Source: Pyxicephalus adspersus | Lineage: Eukaryota; Chordata; Amphibia; Anura; Pyxicephalidae | Assembly (NCBI RefSeq): GCF_032062135.1 | Contig: NC_092859.1 | Location: 132,255,928-132,319,927, forward strand | Length of the DNA stretch: 64,000 nucleotides | Reading direction: 5' to 3' | In this document: positions 44,691 through 55,814 of the stretch, one piece after another | How positions within the stretch are numbered: position 1 is the first letter of the stretch | Layout: each line of letters begins with the position of its first letter | Made by a program: the position numbers and the translations under genes | Notes under the pieces: model-generated | Told to the model about the DNA's origin: nothing | The model's input: the letters and a program-made list of their open reading frames with translations, nothing else | Database searches by the model: none

Positions 44691-46632
44691 GTCACTGTTC
44701 CCCTAAAAAATCATTCTTTCTAATACATCATTCATTGCTTTAAATGATTCCTATTTCTTAGGCAAGCAAAATATTAGGGTCTTATTGCTGATTATAGGAA
44801 GAAGTCCAAAGAATAAGAGCAAAATATCTTTACGATGTTATTTTTTCAATTTGTTTTACATATCTTTAGTTCTGATTTTTTGTAGGATCTTTAAAAAGAT
44901 GTACTAGCCTGTACTATTTTGTATTACTTTTTTTTTATTAAAAATTATTAGCATAATTTTTGTATTAGCATTTATTTCCTCAGTTTAGAGGAAAATCAAC
45001 ACACTAACCACAAAAGATGTTTTATTTTTACTTTGGGGTTGATTAACTTAAAAAGCTGTTTACTTATCACTTTGCAAGTGAAATATCACTTAGCTTAAGA
45101 ATGAGGTAAAGCTGTACTGACTTCCCCTATCCAATGATATGAAAGTAAAATTCATACTTTTAAAGATGATCATTTATTTTATTTGGTAAACAGTCTGTAT
45201 TTATTTAGGTTAAAAATCCTTATTGCCTCACAAAGCATGTTTCAGGATTAGAACATTTCTTTCATGTTACATGTTAGTCATATGAATGTAGGGTTCACTA
45301 GGTCCAAATAGAATTTGTATTTATAGCTAGAAACAACTATATATATATATAAAACATTCATCTGACCTTGCAATTAGGATCATTGAGCTGATTTTTAAAT
45401 AACGCTAACCTAGTAGCATTTTTTGTAATTCAGCCTCATAGAAAAAAGTTCTTATATTTGTCAGAAGAGACTGAAAAAGCTTATTGTTGAAATCAATACA
45501 TGTTTTACGTTTCACCCAATTTGGAATTAAGTCAGCCTTACATTGCTACATTCATAGCTAGGTAGGTGAAACCATGAATTTGTTTCAGTTTTCCACCCTT
45601 CTGTGCCTGGTAATCCTGAGAGCTGTCCATGTACTATCCCCTATTTACTCCATTGTCTAAAGAGATGATAGATCAGCAGCAGTGAGTTAGGCAATGAAGT
45701 TTGCTCAGATCACCTTATCATCTCATGCTTTTCAACACACTTTAATTTTTAAACTATTCATTTTTAAGTCAGTTGAGAGCTGCATTGCAAAAATAAAGTC
45801 CTGTCTTTTGATGGAAGGGTGCCATGTCATGAATTTATTTTTACTTTCAGATTAAATGGAAATTTTTTTAAATGCTAAGTATTCAGTTTTTCAGAATTTT
45901 AATTCAGGTTAAAGTATATGTGAATTCCCCCTAAAAAAACTGTCCATGTGCATGTCCTCTTTACATACATTTTAATATTTTGCTTTGTAATAATTCATAA
46001 ATCCTACTACAGATATAACGTTGGTCCCCGCTGGTCTCCTCTCTACTGCAGGGCTTTCTGTTCAGATATTATCATACTAACCACGCATTTATATTTTCAC
46101 ATCATATCATTCAGATGCCTTCTAGTGTTTTGTCATTGCTCATCTAATTGGAAACTATAGGCACTTTTTTAACCTGACATATTAAAGACTGGCACACCTC
46201 TTTAATGACCACCCTTTCAGGGCCAGATGGACAGCAGTTTATTGCCCAGTCATTAGATTTATCATAACCACACCCTCTTCCCCCAATCCTGCAGCGGGAA
46301 GGAGTAATTTGGTCACATGACCACATAAGAAAACTTAATTTTAAGATTTATAGTGTATATATGATATAATAATCTTCCTGTAAAAATAGGCTTCATCTTT
46401 GCTAGTCCTAAAATATAAAACAATATAAAACAAAAACTTTTTATTTACATTTTTGCATACATGCCTTTATATTATTTTTTAGTAGATTAGTAATCATGTT
46501 TGATTAAGTACAAAGACCCCAGTTTTCATATAGATTGATTACAGGGTTTAAAATAATGTAGAATTGTTACATTAAAACATTATTTGGCACACCATGTGTC
46601 TAATCTCTGCAGTGCATAGGAGTGTGGGGAGA

Positions 46633-46665
<33 letters not shown>

Positions 46666-46930
46666 TATCATATGCAGAATATACACAGATTTCATGCAGA
46701 TATACTTGCTGAATGAACACATGTTTTTATTGTTTTAAAATATAAACTAAACCCTGAAAATAGATCTACAAATAGAGCAAAGGACCAGTCACCAGTATAT
46801 TCTATGGTCTCTTTGCAGTTGATATTTCCAAATTACTGATTTACCAAGCATTGTTTTGCAGTATGTCTCCATCTATAACCATGTAAATCCATCTTGGTAG
46901 GAGAGGGCTTTGATTCCTCATGTCAGAACA
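44691..46930. other. AT-rich low-copy stretch
   Basis: No exon or named repeat apart from the AT microsatellite at 46632-46668 and a short AT run near 45340. Confidence 0.4.
46632..46668. repeat. (AT)n microsatellite
   Basis: Uninterrupted AT alternation, followed by CATATATATCATATG. Confidence 0.95.
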
Positions 46931-46943
46931 TGCAAGGAACAAT

Positions 46944-47159
46944 GGGCCTGATTTATAAACCTCTCCAAGACTGGAGAAGATACACTTTATTCGGTGAACC
47001 TGGGTGATCCAGCAAACCTGGAATGGATCGGGTCCAGGATTGAAAACATTTACTTACAAGAAGCAAATTACTTAATCTATTCTAGGTTTGTTAGATCACC
47101 CAGCTTCACATGAAAGTGTATCTTCCCCAGCTTTGGAGAGCTTGAATAAAATTAGGCCC
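46944..47159. mobile_element. Foldback MITE, copy 6
   Basis: 216 bases, GGGCCTGATTTATAAACCTC to AATAAAATTAGGCCC, flanked by AAT (46941-46943 and 47160-47162). The arms hold TGGGTGATCCAGCAAACCTGG and AGGTTTGTTAGATCACCCAG. Confidence 0.92.
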
Positions 47160-47329
47160 AATGTGAGTAGCCCTGTAGTGACATCACCAAATTACACTGC
47201 AGTCACAGGCAGCAGTGCCTTATATCACATACAGCAGATATGAAGCTGTAAGCACAGGAGTGTCTAGGCACACTCAAAAAAATTCAAGACAAAAAAAACA
47301 TTTTTCAATGTACTACTTGAGCACAATTA

Positions 47330-47466
47330 ACACCTCTGGAGTTCAATTCAGCTCCACTTTAATTTCTGAATAACTGAAATAAAGGATATTTTTTTATCTG
47401 CCAGGCATTTTGCTTTAATGCCTTTTCCTACAAAAAAATGTGAAAAAGCTGAGCAGAACTCCAGTT
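47330..47466. mobile_element. Small inverted-repeat element, CTGGAGTTC ends
   Basis: CTGGAGTTCAATTCAGCTCC at 47336 is answered by AAAGCTGAGCAGAACTCCAG at 47444-47463, giving inverted ends of about 18 bases with a few mismatches. Similar AGCAGAACTCCAG or AGCTGAACTCCAG words occur at 6084 and 48841, so this looks like a small MITE family. Target duplication not resolved. Confidence 0.5.
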
Positions 47467-48243
47467 TTGTTTTTATTCTGTTTTATGACTTTATATTTAC
47501 TTGCTTTGCTGCTATGAACAATGAGGCAGTTGCTTCTGCAAGACATGTTTCATAAACTTGCTTTTCGGGATGAACAAGTAGAGAGCAGGAGAAGTTAGAC
47601 AATACCGTGTCATAACATTTACAAGTTAATGACGCATAGCAAATGAGTTCAGTTTCATCAGTACACAAGCTCTATGTTTGATTAATTGGATTAATCATTT
47701 CATCACTGCCTAACTTTGATGATCCTCCCTTTACATAGGTACTTAGTACTGCGTAGAAACTACCTAACTACATTACGTATGTAGAGGAGAGAAAGGAGGG
47801 AGGGCAACTGATTGTTCAAGATAAAGCTTGTAGTTTATTTTATAGCCTGGCACACATTTGTACTAGAGGTCCTGCTGACAATCAGAAAATAAGGGAAGTA
47901 ATCTCTAGCTCACATTGATATTTTGTCATATATATTTATTTTTTAAATGTATCTACGTGGCATTTTCTGATTCAATTCGCAAAAGCTGTTTTTTTACAGA
48001 AATATATCTGATCATCTTTTTGCTCTTTACTGGATGTATTGATGGCAAAGGAGGGAGTCAATAAAAGTGTTAAAGTAAACTTTTGCCTAAAGTGTATCAC
48101 AACCCATAAAATATAATTTATTTATTTATTGCAATTTACTAGTTCTTAGATGAGTTCTGTAGTTCACATGGGTGAGTAAGATTGCTGGAGGGGAGAATGC
48201 AGAGTGCACTGCATAGAGGTCAGCCCCGGATTTCTGGCAGTAC
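47467..48243. other. low-copy stretch
   Basis: No feature recognised. Confidence 0.3.
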
Positions 48244-48672
48244 TAAAGGTGCGTACACACTTCCAATTTTTATCGTTCCAATCGAACGACGAACGATCGA
48301 TTGGGCAAAAAATCGTTCGTAAAAAAGTAACCAACGACGCCGACGAACGAGGAAAGTCGCTGGAAACGAACGACCGGACCGGCGGATCGGATTGGACGAC
48401 GATCGTTGAACATCGTTCGTGTGTACGGTCGTTCGTTGATCGTCCATGTTCCGAGCATGCGTGATGAACGAACGTCCGTTCAATTTCCTGTCGTGCACAT
48501 AGTTCCTCTATCGCTCAAACGATCGTATCTATTGTGTGTACAATATCTACGAACGATCGTGTCGTTACTCTATGTGCAGGATCGGTGCTATATGATCGTT
48601 CATATATATCGTGCAGGAACGTTCGTCGTTCGTTTTCCAACGATAATAATTGGAAGTGTGTATGTAGCTTTA
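48244..48672. mobile_element. CpG-rich MITE, TTCCAAT type
   Basis: 429 bases, TAAAGGTGCGTACACACTTC at the left and its inverse GAAGTGTGTATGTAGCTTTA at the right. Inside are many copies of CGAACGAT, GATCGTTCG and ACGATCGT, giving extreme local CpG density and several internal palindromes (for example CCAATCGAACG...CGATCGATTGG at 48278-48305). Open frames of 86-109 codons on both strands result from this palindromy. The outer GTACACAC and GCTTTA words relate it to copies A to C, but the interior differs. Confidence 0.8.
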
Positions 48673-48795
48673 CATAAATGTTTTGCACTTAATAAACATG
48701 AAAAAATGCTTTTAAAAGTATATGAAAGTATCTGATACCCTGTAGGTATTACTAAGAATGCAGTAGCGCAATATCACAAAAATAATGCTCTGTCA

Positions 48796-48798
<3 letters not shown>

Positions 48799-48833
<35 letters not shown>
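48799..48833. repeat. (AT)n microsatellite
   Basis: About 17 AT units. Confidence 0.95.
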
Positions 48834-48835
<2 letters not shown>

Positions 48836-49475
48836 CTAAAGCAGAACTCCAGAATTTTTATGACATTTCTTATTAACATGATCTGCAATTACTCTTTTAC
48901 TGAAGGTTAAAGTACAATTTTAGTGTCTTACCAAAGTCTATAAATAAACTAAATGTGCATCAAAAAGCTAAATGTTTTGTATTGAACCGGCATTAACTCT
49001 ACTACTGAAAACTACAGCTCTGCATGTAGGAAAGCTCCTGAACATGAAGATTGCTGTTTGCAATCTGTAGTTCTGAATAAGCAATAAAGTGTGGTGGATG
49101 GCATCAGAGAGACTACTGTTTCTAGATCTGTTATTCTGCTAGGGGTTCCAACCTTTCCTTATCTATCCAAAGCTAAATATATGTTTTATTTACTGATACA
49201 TACCAATTAATATTGGTTTTATTAGGTAAAATACATTTGATTTATTTTATTTATTTACAATAGGTTTTTCACGTCACACATTTGGTGTCAATTTTGGGAC
49301 TCCGTGGCCCTTGTAGACTACATTTGCTTTGACCTGAGCACATACTCTTTAGTGGTTAAAGTGACAAATTTACTGTAGTATGACTTCTGGTGTTTTCTTT
49401 TTCATTTGAGTTTTTTTTTTATATACATACATACTTATACCTGTATATACAATTATGTGTATATATTTGTAGACT
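48834..49475. other. low-copy stretch
   Basis: CTAAAGCAGAACTCCAGAAT at 48836 matches an end motif of the small element at 47336-47463. Nothing else recognised. Confidence 0.35.
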
Positions 49476-49477
49476 CT

Positions 49478-49552
49478 GATCTCTTGATGATAAATAATAA
49501 ATATGCAGTCCTGAAGAAGCAGACCAGGTCTGCGAAATGCATGAGTGAGATC
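49478..49552 (+). ncRNA. Hammerhead-ribozyme-like motif 3
   Basis: CTGAAGA (49511-49517), one extra A, stem II GCAGAC (49519-49524) with GTCTGC (49528-49533), then GAAA (49534-49537) followed by TGCAT. Core position 7 may be any base, so CUGAAGA fits. An outer pair GATCTC (49478-49483) and GAGATC (49547-49552) resembles the outer stem of motif 2, which also begins GATCTC, but here 27 AT-rich bases separate it from the core. The base at the expected cleavage site appears to be G, which would not favour cleavage. Confidence 0.42.
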
Positions 49553-49892
49553 TACTTCTTATGTTCCATGTATTTTTTGCTGAACAATAGGCAGAATCTT
49601 TTCTGCTACCAGATGAGATCACTTGACTTTTTGTGTATTGAATAACATTTGGACTTCATTTTGTGTCATATCAATACTCTTATTCATTTTTTGATGTTTT
49701 TAGATTGTACTTATGAATACCTTTAAAAAAAATAAGATGTGAGTGCCTTAAAAGTCCCTCTTTTTGCATCTGAACCTTGTTTATGGTTTTGATTGATTTC
49801 TGTATATACTGATACATAATACAAAGTTTTTTTTAGTACTAAGAGGGGATAATTATTATATAGGATGCCACATCCCCAATACCCATACATAA

Positions 49893-50322
49893 TACAGAAA
49901 ACAAATACAATCATGGAACTTTTAAGGCATAGTTAACCCATTAGACTTCACAACTGTATTTTTTTTTAATAAAAAAACCAACTGTTTATTAACATATAAA
50001 TATAAAACTGTTTAAAAATTACAAAAAACAAACAACAATGCTTCCAAGTGTTAATCTTAGTTTGTGTTCGACGCGTTTCATAGACAGTGTCCACTTCATC
50101 ATGAACTTTAAACAGATCTATAAATTGTATATATACAAACAAACAAACAAACAACATTTTAAAGTTGGTATATACTGACATAAAAGAATAAAGATACAAT
50201 ATTTTTTATTTACAACAAGTATCATAGTTCCTTTAAGGACAACAATCCCCTCAAAAAAGGCAGCTTCTGGATATTGGGTCTTACTGGCCTTAAAAGTCCC
50301 ATGATTGTATTTGTTTTCTGTG
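49893..50322. mobile_element. Segment bounded by 36-base inverted repeats, holds hammerhead-like motif 4
   Basis: TACAGAAAACAAATACAATC... at 49893-49928 is the reverse complement, with two mismatches, of GCCTTAAAAGTCCCATGATT... at 50287-50322. A third copy of GCCTTAAAAGTCCC lies at 49745. The enclosed 430 bases include a hammerhead-like motif on the minus strand. Penelope-like elements carry hammerheads in their terminal repeats and often show tandem or inverted arrangements, so this may be such a remnant, but I see no reverse transcriptase to confirm it. Confidence 0.45.
50062..50113 (-). ncRNA. Hammerhead-ribozyme-like motif 4
   Basis: Read on the minus strand from 50113: GTTTAAAGTTC, then ATGATGA (50102-50096), one extra A, stem II GTCCAC-equivalent GTGGAC (50094-50089) with GTCTAT (50085-50080), GAAA (50079-50076), CGCGTC and GAAC (50069-50066). 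GTTC and GAAC pair as inner stem I. Outer GTTT and AAAC also pair across a small internal loop. This is the arrangement of a type I hammerhead with an internal loop in stem I and a very short stem III. The first core base is A instead of C, which should impair cleavage. Confidence 0.5.
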
Positions 50323-50376
50323 TTACATACTCATACTTGTTAAATACTAAGCTAATGATTTTTTTTAAATAGGATA

Positions 50377-50667
50377 TTAGGCTGTACACATGCTAGGTAA
50401 TTATCATGTGAGACAAAGGATCATGATTATCCTAAGCAAAAGCCTAGAATGTGTACACCTGTCCCCGATGTCACTTAGCAATTCATTGGGTGGTTCACTA
50501 AATGACCAACTAAGACAAACACAGCCTTTTCCTATGGAGGAAGACATCCTCCTCTGTACAACTAAATGGCACTGTGTGTACAGAACTCATTTGTTTTACT
50601 GTCACTGGAAACATTCACTAAAGGTTATTTCCAGCGACAGAAATGTAGTGTGTATGTGCGTAGCTTT
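50377..50667. mobile_element. MITE, GTACACAT type
   Basis: Begins TTAGGCTGTACACATGCTAG and ends GTGTGTATGTGCGTAGCTTTA, imperfect inverted ends related to the other GTACACAC elements. Inner inverted words include TCATGTGAGACAAAGGATCATGA and TCACTGGAAACATTC...TTATTTCCAGCGAC. The plus frame across it has no domain. Confidence 0.65.
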
Positions 50668-51777
50668 ACACAGAAGTAAATAACTAGATATTTATCTGAC
50701 GCATTTTATATCTATTGTCTATTTTATTTCATAGATAAGCTGGCTGATTTTTTTTACCAACTGAGCTCTGATAAACATAAGCAGCTACTCAATCTGAACA
50801 ATATACAGCTGAACAATCTCAGCTGAACAATATACAAAAGAAAGTGTGAATATAAAAAAAGCACAAGATGCTCATTTATAGATAGAGCTATAAATTTAAT
50901 GTACACTTGTTGTTTTCTCCATTTTCTCCTTTCTGTCTTGAGCCTGATAATTGTTCCTTTGCCAGAGTCACCCAAGGTCAAGCTGTACCTTGCTGGAGAG
51001 ATGAATTGCAAACAGGCAGAGCGGCATCATGTGACTTTACCTTGTTCCTGTTATTACAATCCTCTTGCTCTCCCAGTTTGGAGCCTGGCAGAGCATGTAG
51101 AAGCTTATATAGCAGCTGAGAAGTAGGAGAGCCATGGGCACTTGGGTACTAAAACTGTGCTAAGCTCTCTTAGACTTCTTTGTTTCTAAAAAGTATCAAA
51201 AAATGAAAAATATCAGCATTACCCTTCTGTAAGAAACATCTCTCAGACTAACGATATGTCTGTTTTATTTCTTGGTTGAATTTAATTCAATATTCATTCC
51301 TAAAGTGACATTTGCAGTGGAAAAAATGTGCAATGTAACTTTTTTTTTACCATTCTAAATATTATGTTAATGGTACTGTGGCTATAAATACAATTAAATG
51401 GTAAGTAAAATCTAACTTCAAGTTAATTGATGAAGAAGTTAGCTCTCATATACACAGCCCTGTTTAATCTTAGCTTTTGATCTCTAGACTAAAAGCATTC
51501 AATTTGGTGACCATTTAAAGAAAAAAAGGGTATGGAGCCAGGCATTTTTTTTCGTTTGGAATAGCGTCGGTTATAGTTATGGCCACTGTCAGATATAATT
51601 TGTGTCGTCTACATACTGTCAGGGAAAATTCAACTAATTTCCTATCCTAGAGATACAAAGGGAAATACCAGGAGATCTCCCCAAATCAAGGTCAAATCTC
51701 TTCTTAGACTGTTGTCACCAGGACAAGTGTTCCTGTATGAAGTGGGGATACCAGCAACAATAAAAGCTTGACATATG
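50668..51777. other. low-copy stretch
   Basis: GTCTGTCTTGAGCCTGATAA to AGCAGCTGAGAAGTAGGAGA (about 50930-51130) is less AT-rich and open in two plus frames (75 and 70 codons), but the frames overlap and no domain or splice pair is evident. CAATCTGAACAATATACAGC and AATCTCAGCTGAACAATATACA near 50790-50835 form a short direct repeat. Confidence 0.35.
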
Positions 51778-51785
51778 GTCTATTC

Positions 51786-52051
51786 CAGTGTTTCTCCCAG
51801 CTTGCTATGAGTTCATTGAGCAATGAGCAATCTGTGCCTTTCAGACCAGTTTAGGTGACATGAATGACCATTTTATCTTTCTGTAAGGGTGACATTCTTC
51901 CCACTGGCCAGCAATGTAAGAGGGATTCTTCCTACTGACTATCATGCATATATACTATGATCTATGGATTTAGTAACTACAGAAAGAGTTCCCTAAAAAC
52001 CTAAAAGTTATGTTAAGGGTTCCCATATGTTAAAAAGGTCAAGGAAGGATG
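51786..52051. mobile_element. hAT-like MITE with 8-base target duplication
   Basis: Starts CAGTGTTTCTCCCAGC. Flanks GTCTATTC (51778-51785) and GTCTAATC (52052-52059) agree at seven of eight positions. Inner words CATTGAGCAATGAGCAATC, AAGGGTGACATTCTTCCCAC and GGGTTCCCATATGTTAAAAA match a frog repeat family I know, related to 17799-18142. The right end (AAGGAAGGATG) has drifted from the expected inverse of the left end. Confidence 0.78.
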
Positions 52052-52059
52052 GTCTAATC

Positions 52060-55000
52060 CCTCCAGGGTCAATCCAAAAATATAACAAAAAAGGTTCTGC
52101 ATACATTTGAAACTTTATTTAAGACATTACCTGCATTATATCATATATTGTGGAACTTTATTCTTTTACCAGCCATTGTTTACCCCCCACCTTGTCCAGC
52201 ACCATCTGATCCTGTGTCTCACCTTGGTCTCCAGTAAGCATGGGACCTCTGCAGATGTTTTCAGGATAGTGGAATACTACTGAGATCACCGATCTTCGCT
52301 GCTTAGTTTATTAGCGAACCCTAAACCCTGAGCCACTTTGGGTTCATGGGGTTACTGTGCCAATGCTTGGCAGATAAGGCATAGACCAGGGACTTTATGT
52401 CACAGATTAGAGAAGGCATCAAAGCACTTTGTTGTGTGTTTTTGGAGTGGGGTTGCTGTACTTTTTTTTTTTCACAGCAGGAGTAAAATGACTATTTGCT
52501 TAATACAAGACGCAGTGTATTGCAAAGTAATCTATTGTAGCACTTTGCACTGCATTTAAAGAAAGCCTTTCCTATTTTGGTGCATTGGTGTGAAATAAGT
52601 CTAAAAAACTAAGTATTTTTAATTTTTCTAAATGAATGAGCAGAAAATATGATGTTGTATGTCACGTTGGCATTTGTCCATAGGGATGGAGACATAGGTG
52701 TCCAGAGCTGGCATGAACGATTAATGGTTAGCGGGTGGTGCCACCACCCACTATTAACAGCAGAACCCATGTGAATAAGCCTTGAACAGATCAGCCTGAC
52801 TGTAGTAAAAAGAAACTTATCTTGAATGTATTCTACAATTGCTATAGATTATCTTTAGATTTCATCACCGTTTAGGCAGTGACATAACCTATTACCACCA
52901 AATCTTGATGCACGAAAGTTCATATCTCACTTCTGACAAATGCCAAACAGTTTTGATTCATTTGCTTAGTTGTAAAGTCTGATCGGATAAGTGACAAAAA
53001 ATAAACAGAGTATTAACAAATCAACAACACAGAAGGAAAATGTTTCTGTCTGTATGCCTTTAAATTAGTAATTTTCTTTTGGGATTTTCATAATTGTTTT
53101 TTTGGCTTAGATTTGTATTTTGGAATGAGGAAGGCTGAACATGAAAAGCTTTGTAGAAACTTATTTGCCTACAGACTGCATCTGGCATTCCTCATGTGTA
53201 ATTCCTACTCTTTAGAAAGTATGTTAATTCCATGCTTGAGTTGTAATATTATTTAATACTGTACAAAAGATTATGTTTGTAAATTGCTACTAACCTTCTG
53301 TAAGCATATGGACAACACTTAGTATCCGTCAATAAGACTACTTAGGTGGGGTAATTAATACAAACTGTTGGATATCCACATTTGATAGTTTTGTGTTATT
53401 AGATGAAAATACATATGATCTTGTACATTAATATGTGCATTGTGGATTATTTTTTAGGGCAAGCTTGCAGTGTAACTTGCCCACTACAGATAGTGGGAAC
53501 ATACAAGTAATACTCAGCTAAGATAAATGAAGCCAAACATTTGACATTTTTTTTTCTTTTTTAATAACTCAATAATAATTTCAAAAATAATTCCCCTACC
53601 CTCTAAGAAAAAAAACAACAGTTGATACAGTTTGTACAGCCACGGTCCATGCAGAGCGCAACAAATAAAAAAAGAAAGTAACATGGAGAATACCACTGCT
53701 CATAACAAGTCATCATCTGATCCAACAAATTAAAAACAGAAGTTTAAAAGAGCATTTGACTAATCATTTTGTGTCTGTTGCTAAAAATTATTGTCCAACA
53801 TACCTTGAGGACAGGAGAAGGGAATATGTAGCATGGACTTATTTATATAGTTAAGATACTGAGATATGAGATAATGGGATTCTAAGATTCTTCTTTAATA
53901 AAAACCTGAAGGTGGATTTTACTAAGCATTGTCTTTTAATTGGCAGTAAGGCTTTATTCAATATCACTAGCAATATCAAAACATTCCTCCCTTGCAATGT
54001 GTGCACACCAAATGTTGGCAATGTTCAAGATCAGAAACAAAGAAACAAAAAATCAGGGCAACCTGCAAAACGAGTACATACCTTCCATTCCCACTATCTG
54101 CAGCACAAACACACTGCTGTGTTTACTGAAAAAACAGCTTTTTGGGCAGTATCAGTCTCCTTGATCCCCACTATACCCATTGGTTCTTGCTGCTGCCTTC
54201 TGTCACTATAGCCCTGTTGCATATAGCTATATAGAAAAAAACTTACTCATGAATATCCTAAAATAAAATGTTGAAGGCAGTTGAAATATTATTTAAAAAA
54301 ACAATTTACAATGTTTGTTCCCTCTTTAATCCTCATTAACCCTTTTTAGGACAAGATATATTTTTATGTTCCATGGTATAAATAGATGAATATCAATAAC
54401 CATGAGAGGGATCAAAACATGTTATTCTTTGTAGCTTTTCTGATTTAATGTCCATTCAGAAATGCTGTAAGTAGCTACCTGGCTCTTTTATTTCCATGGA
54501 GGGGGGGTTGTTGAACTGTGTGTTTAGATCACCTGTATTCACATTAACATTGCAAACAAAGCAAGGCATTCAGTGTTTGTATGTTAAGCTTATAACACTG
54601 TGATGATCTAGATCCATTTTTTAATATTTTGGTGAGCACATGCTATGGAGAAATCACTTTACCTTTATTTATCCAGAGTAGTTTATTAACTTGTTGGAAT
54701 AAAGAACTGCCATTTAAAATTTATACTGTATAAACAGTTTAGAGATCCCGGTTTTATTACCTACAAAATCATTAACATTGTAATAAACCTTTCATAACTG
54801 CATTTTCTACAGCCTTGACAGTTGTTAGAACAGCAAGCATATTTATGTGTAAGCTTGTCCGTGTCTCTCACGTTTTCCAACATAAATGTGACCCTATTAT
54901 TATGGCTTGCATTTACCATGATTTAAATGGCATTCATCCCTAAAAATTATGACTTTATTTTTTTCTGAATTGAATGCATTTGTATTTTCTTACTAAAGAC

Positions 55001-55570
55001 CGGGTTAGCCTACTGAGCTGAATCTCAGTTTAATTTGGGCACTTTGTTCAGCTGACTTCCCTGTTAGATAAATACCTGTGGTTGCTGATATTATTTTTTA
55101 AATTGCAATGAACCTTAGCCTGCTTGGCATTTGTATCCTGGTTCTGAATGCCACTCTTTGCCACACTTCTTCAAAACAGTATTGTGTGACCAGGAGCTGC
55201 AGCTTGTCCACGTATACTGGTAAAAATCTGACTGCAGTGCAATTATAATAAATACAAAATGAAGTGGAAACTTCTTACATAAAATACTCTATCATTATCA
55301 CCGGTACTATCACTAATTGATTTTATCTGCTCATTGTTTCTTTTCTTGAAGTACACCTGTCAAAGTAAAGTCATTTTTAAACTGATTAAGAAGCCATGAC
55401 AAATAAGGACAAGAAGCTGCTTTGGGAGAGGGGCAAATTGTTACCTTTATAAAATAATATTTGGCTTTGCAAAAGCAGCTGATGCACAGATTTTTATTAC
55501 TTAGAATTGTAATTTTAGTGAGAAATACATTTCCATGAAAGTTTTTGTGCCCAGAGTTCAGCTAGGACAT
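52060..55570. other. long AT-rich low-copy stretch
   Basis: No recognised repeats over 3.5 kb and no convincing exon. The minus frame 53514-53696 and plus frames near 53912-54211 lack motifs. The evenly mixed sequence around 54550-55230 has the look of conserved non-coding DNA, which cannot be tested here. Confidence 0.4.
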
Positions 55571-55577
55571 CTTTATT

Positions 55578-55811
55578 GGGCCCTGATTTATTAAAGCTTT
55601 ACAAGGCTGGAGAGGATACACTTTCATCATAGAAGCTGGATGATCCAGCAAACCTGGAAATGAGCTGGTCCAGGATTGAAAACATTGGCTACTAAGGCTA
55701 CTAAATACCAAATGACTTTTAGGAAATCCAATCCAGGTTTGCTGGATCACCCAGTTTCACTGAATAAAGTGTATTCTTTCCAGCCATGGAGAGCTTTATT
55801 AAATCAGGCCC
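55578..55811. mobile_element. Foldback MITE, copy 7
   Basis: 234 bases, GGGCCCTGATTTATTAAAGC to TTATTAAATCAGGCCC, flanked by ATT (55575-55577, 55812-55814). The centre has a small duplication, GGCTACTAAGGCTACTAAA, unlike the other copies. Confidence 0.92.
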
Positions 55812-55814
55812 ATT

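Noticed and set aside
48204..48735. Overlapping frames of 86-109 codons on both strands
   Set aside because: Caused by palindromic CGAACGAT words in a MITE; they read alike on both strands.
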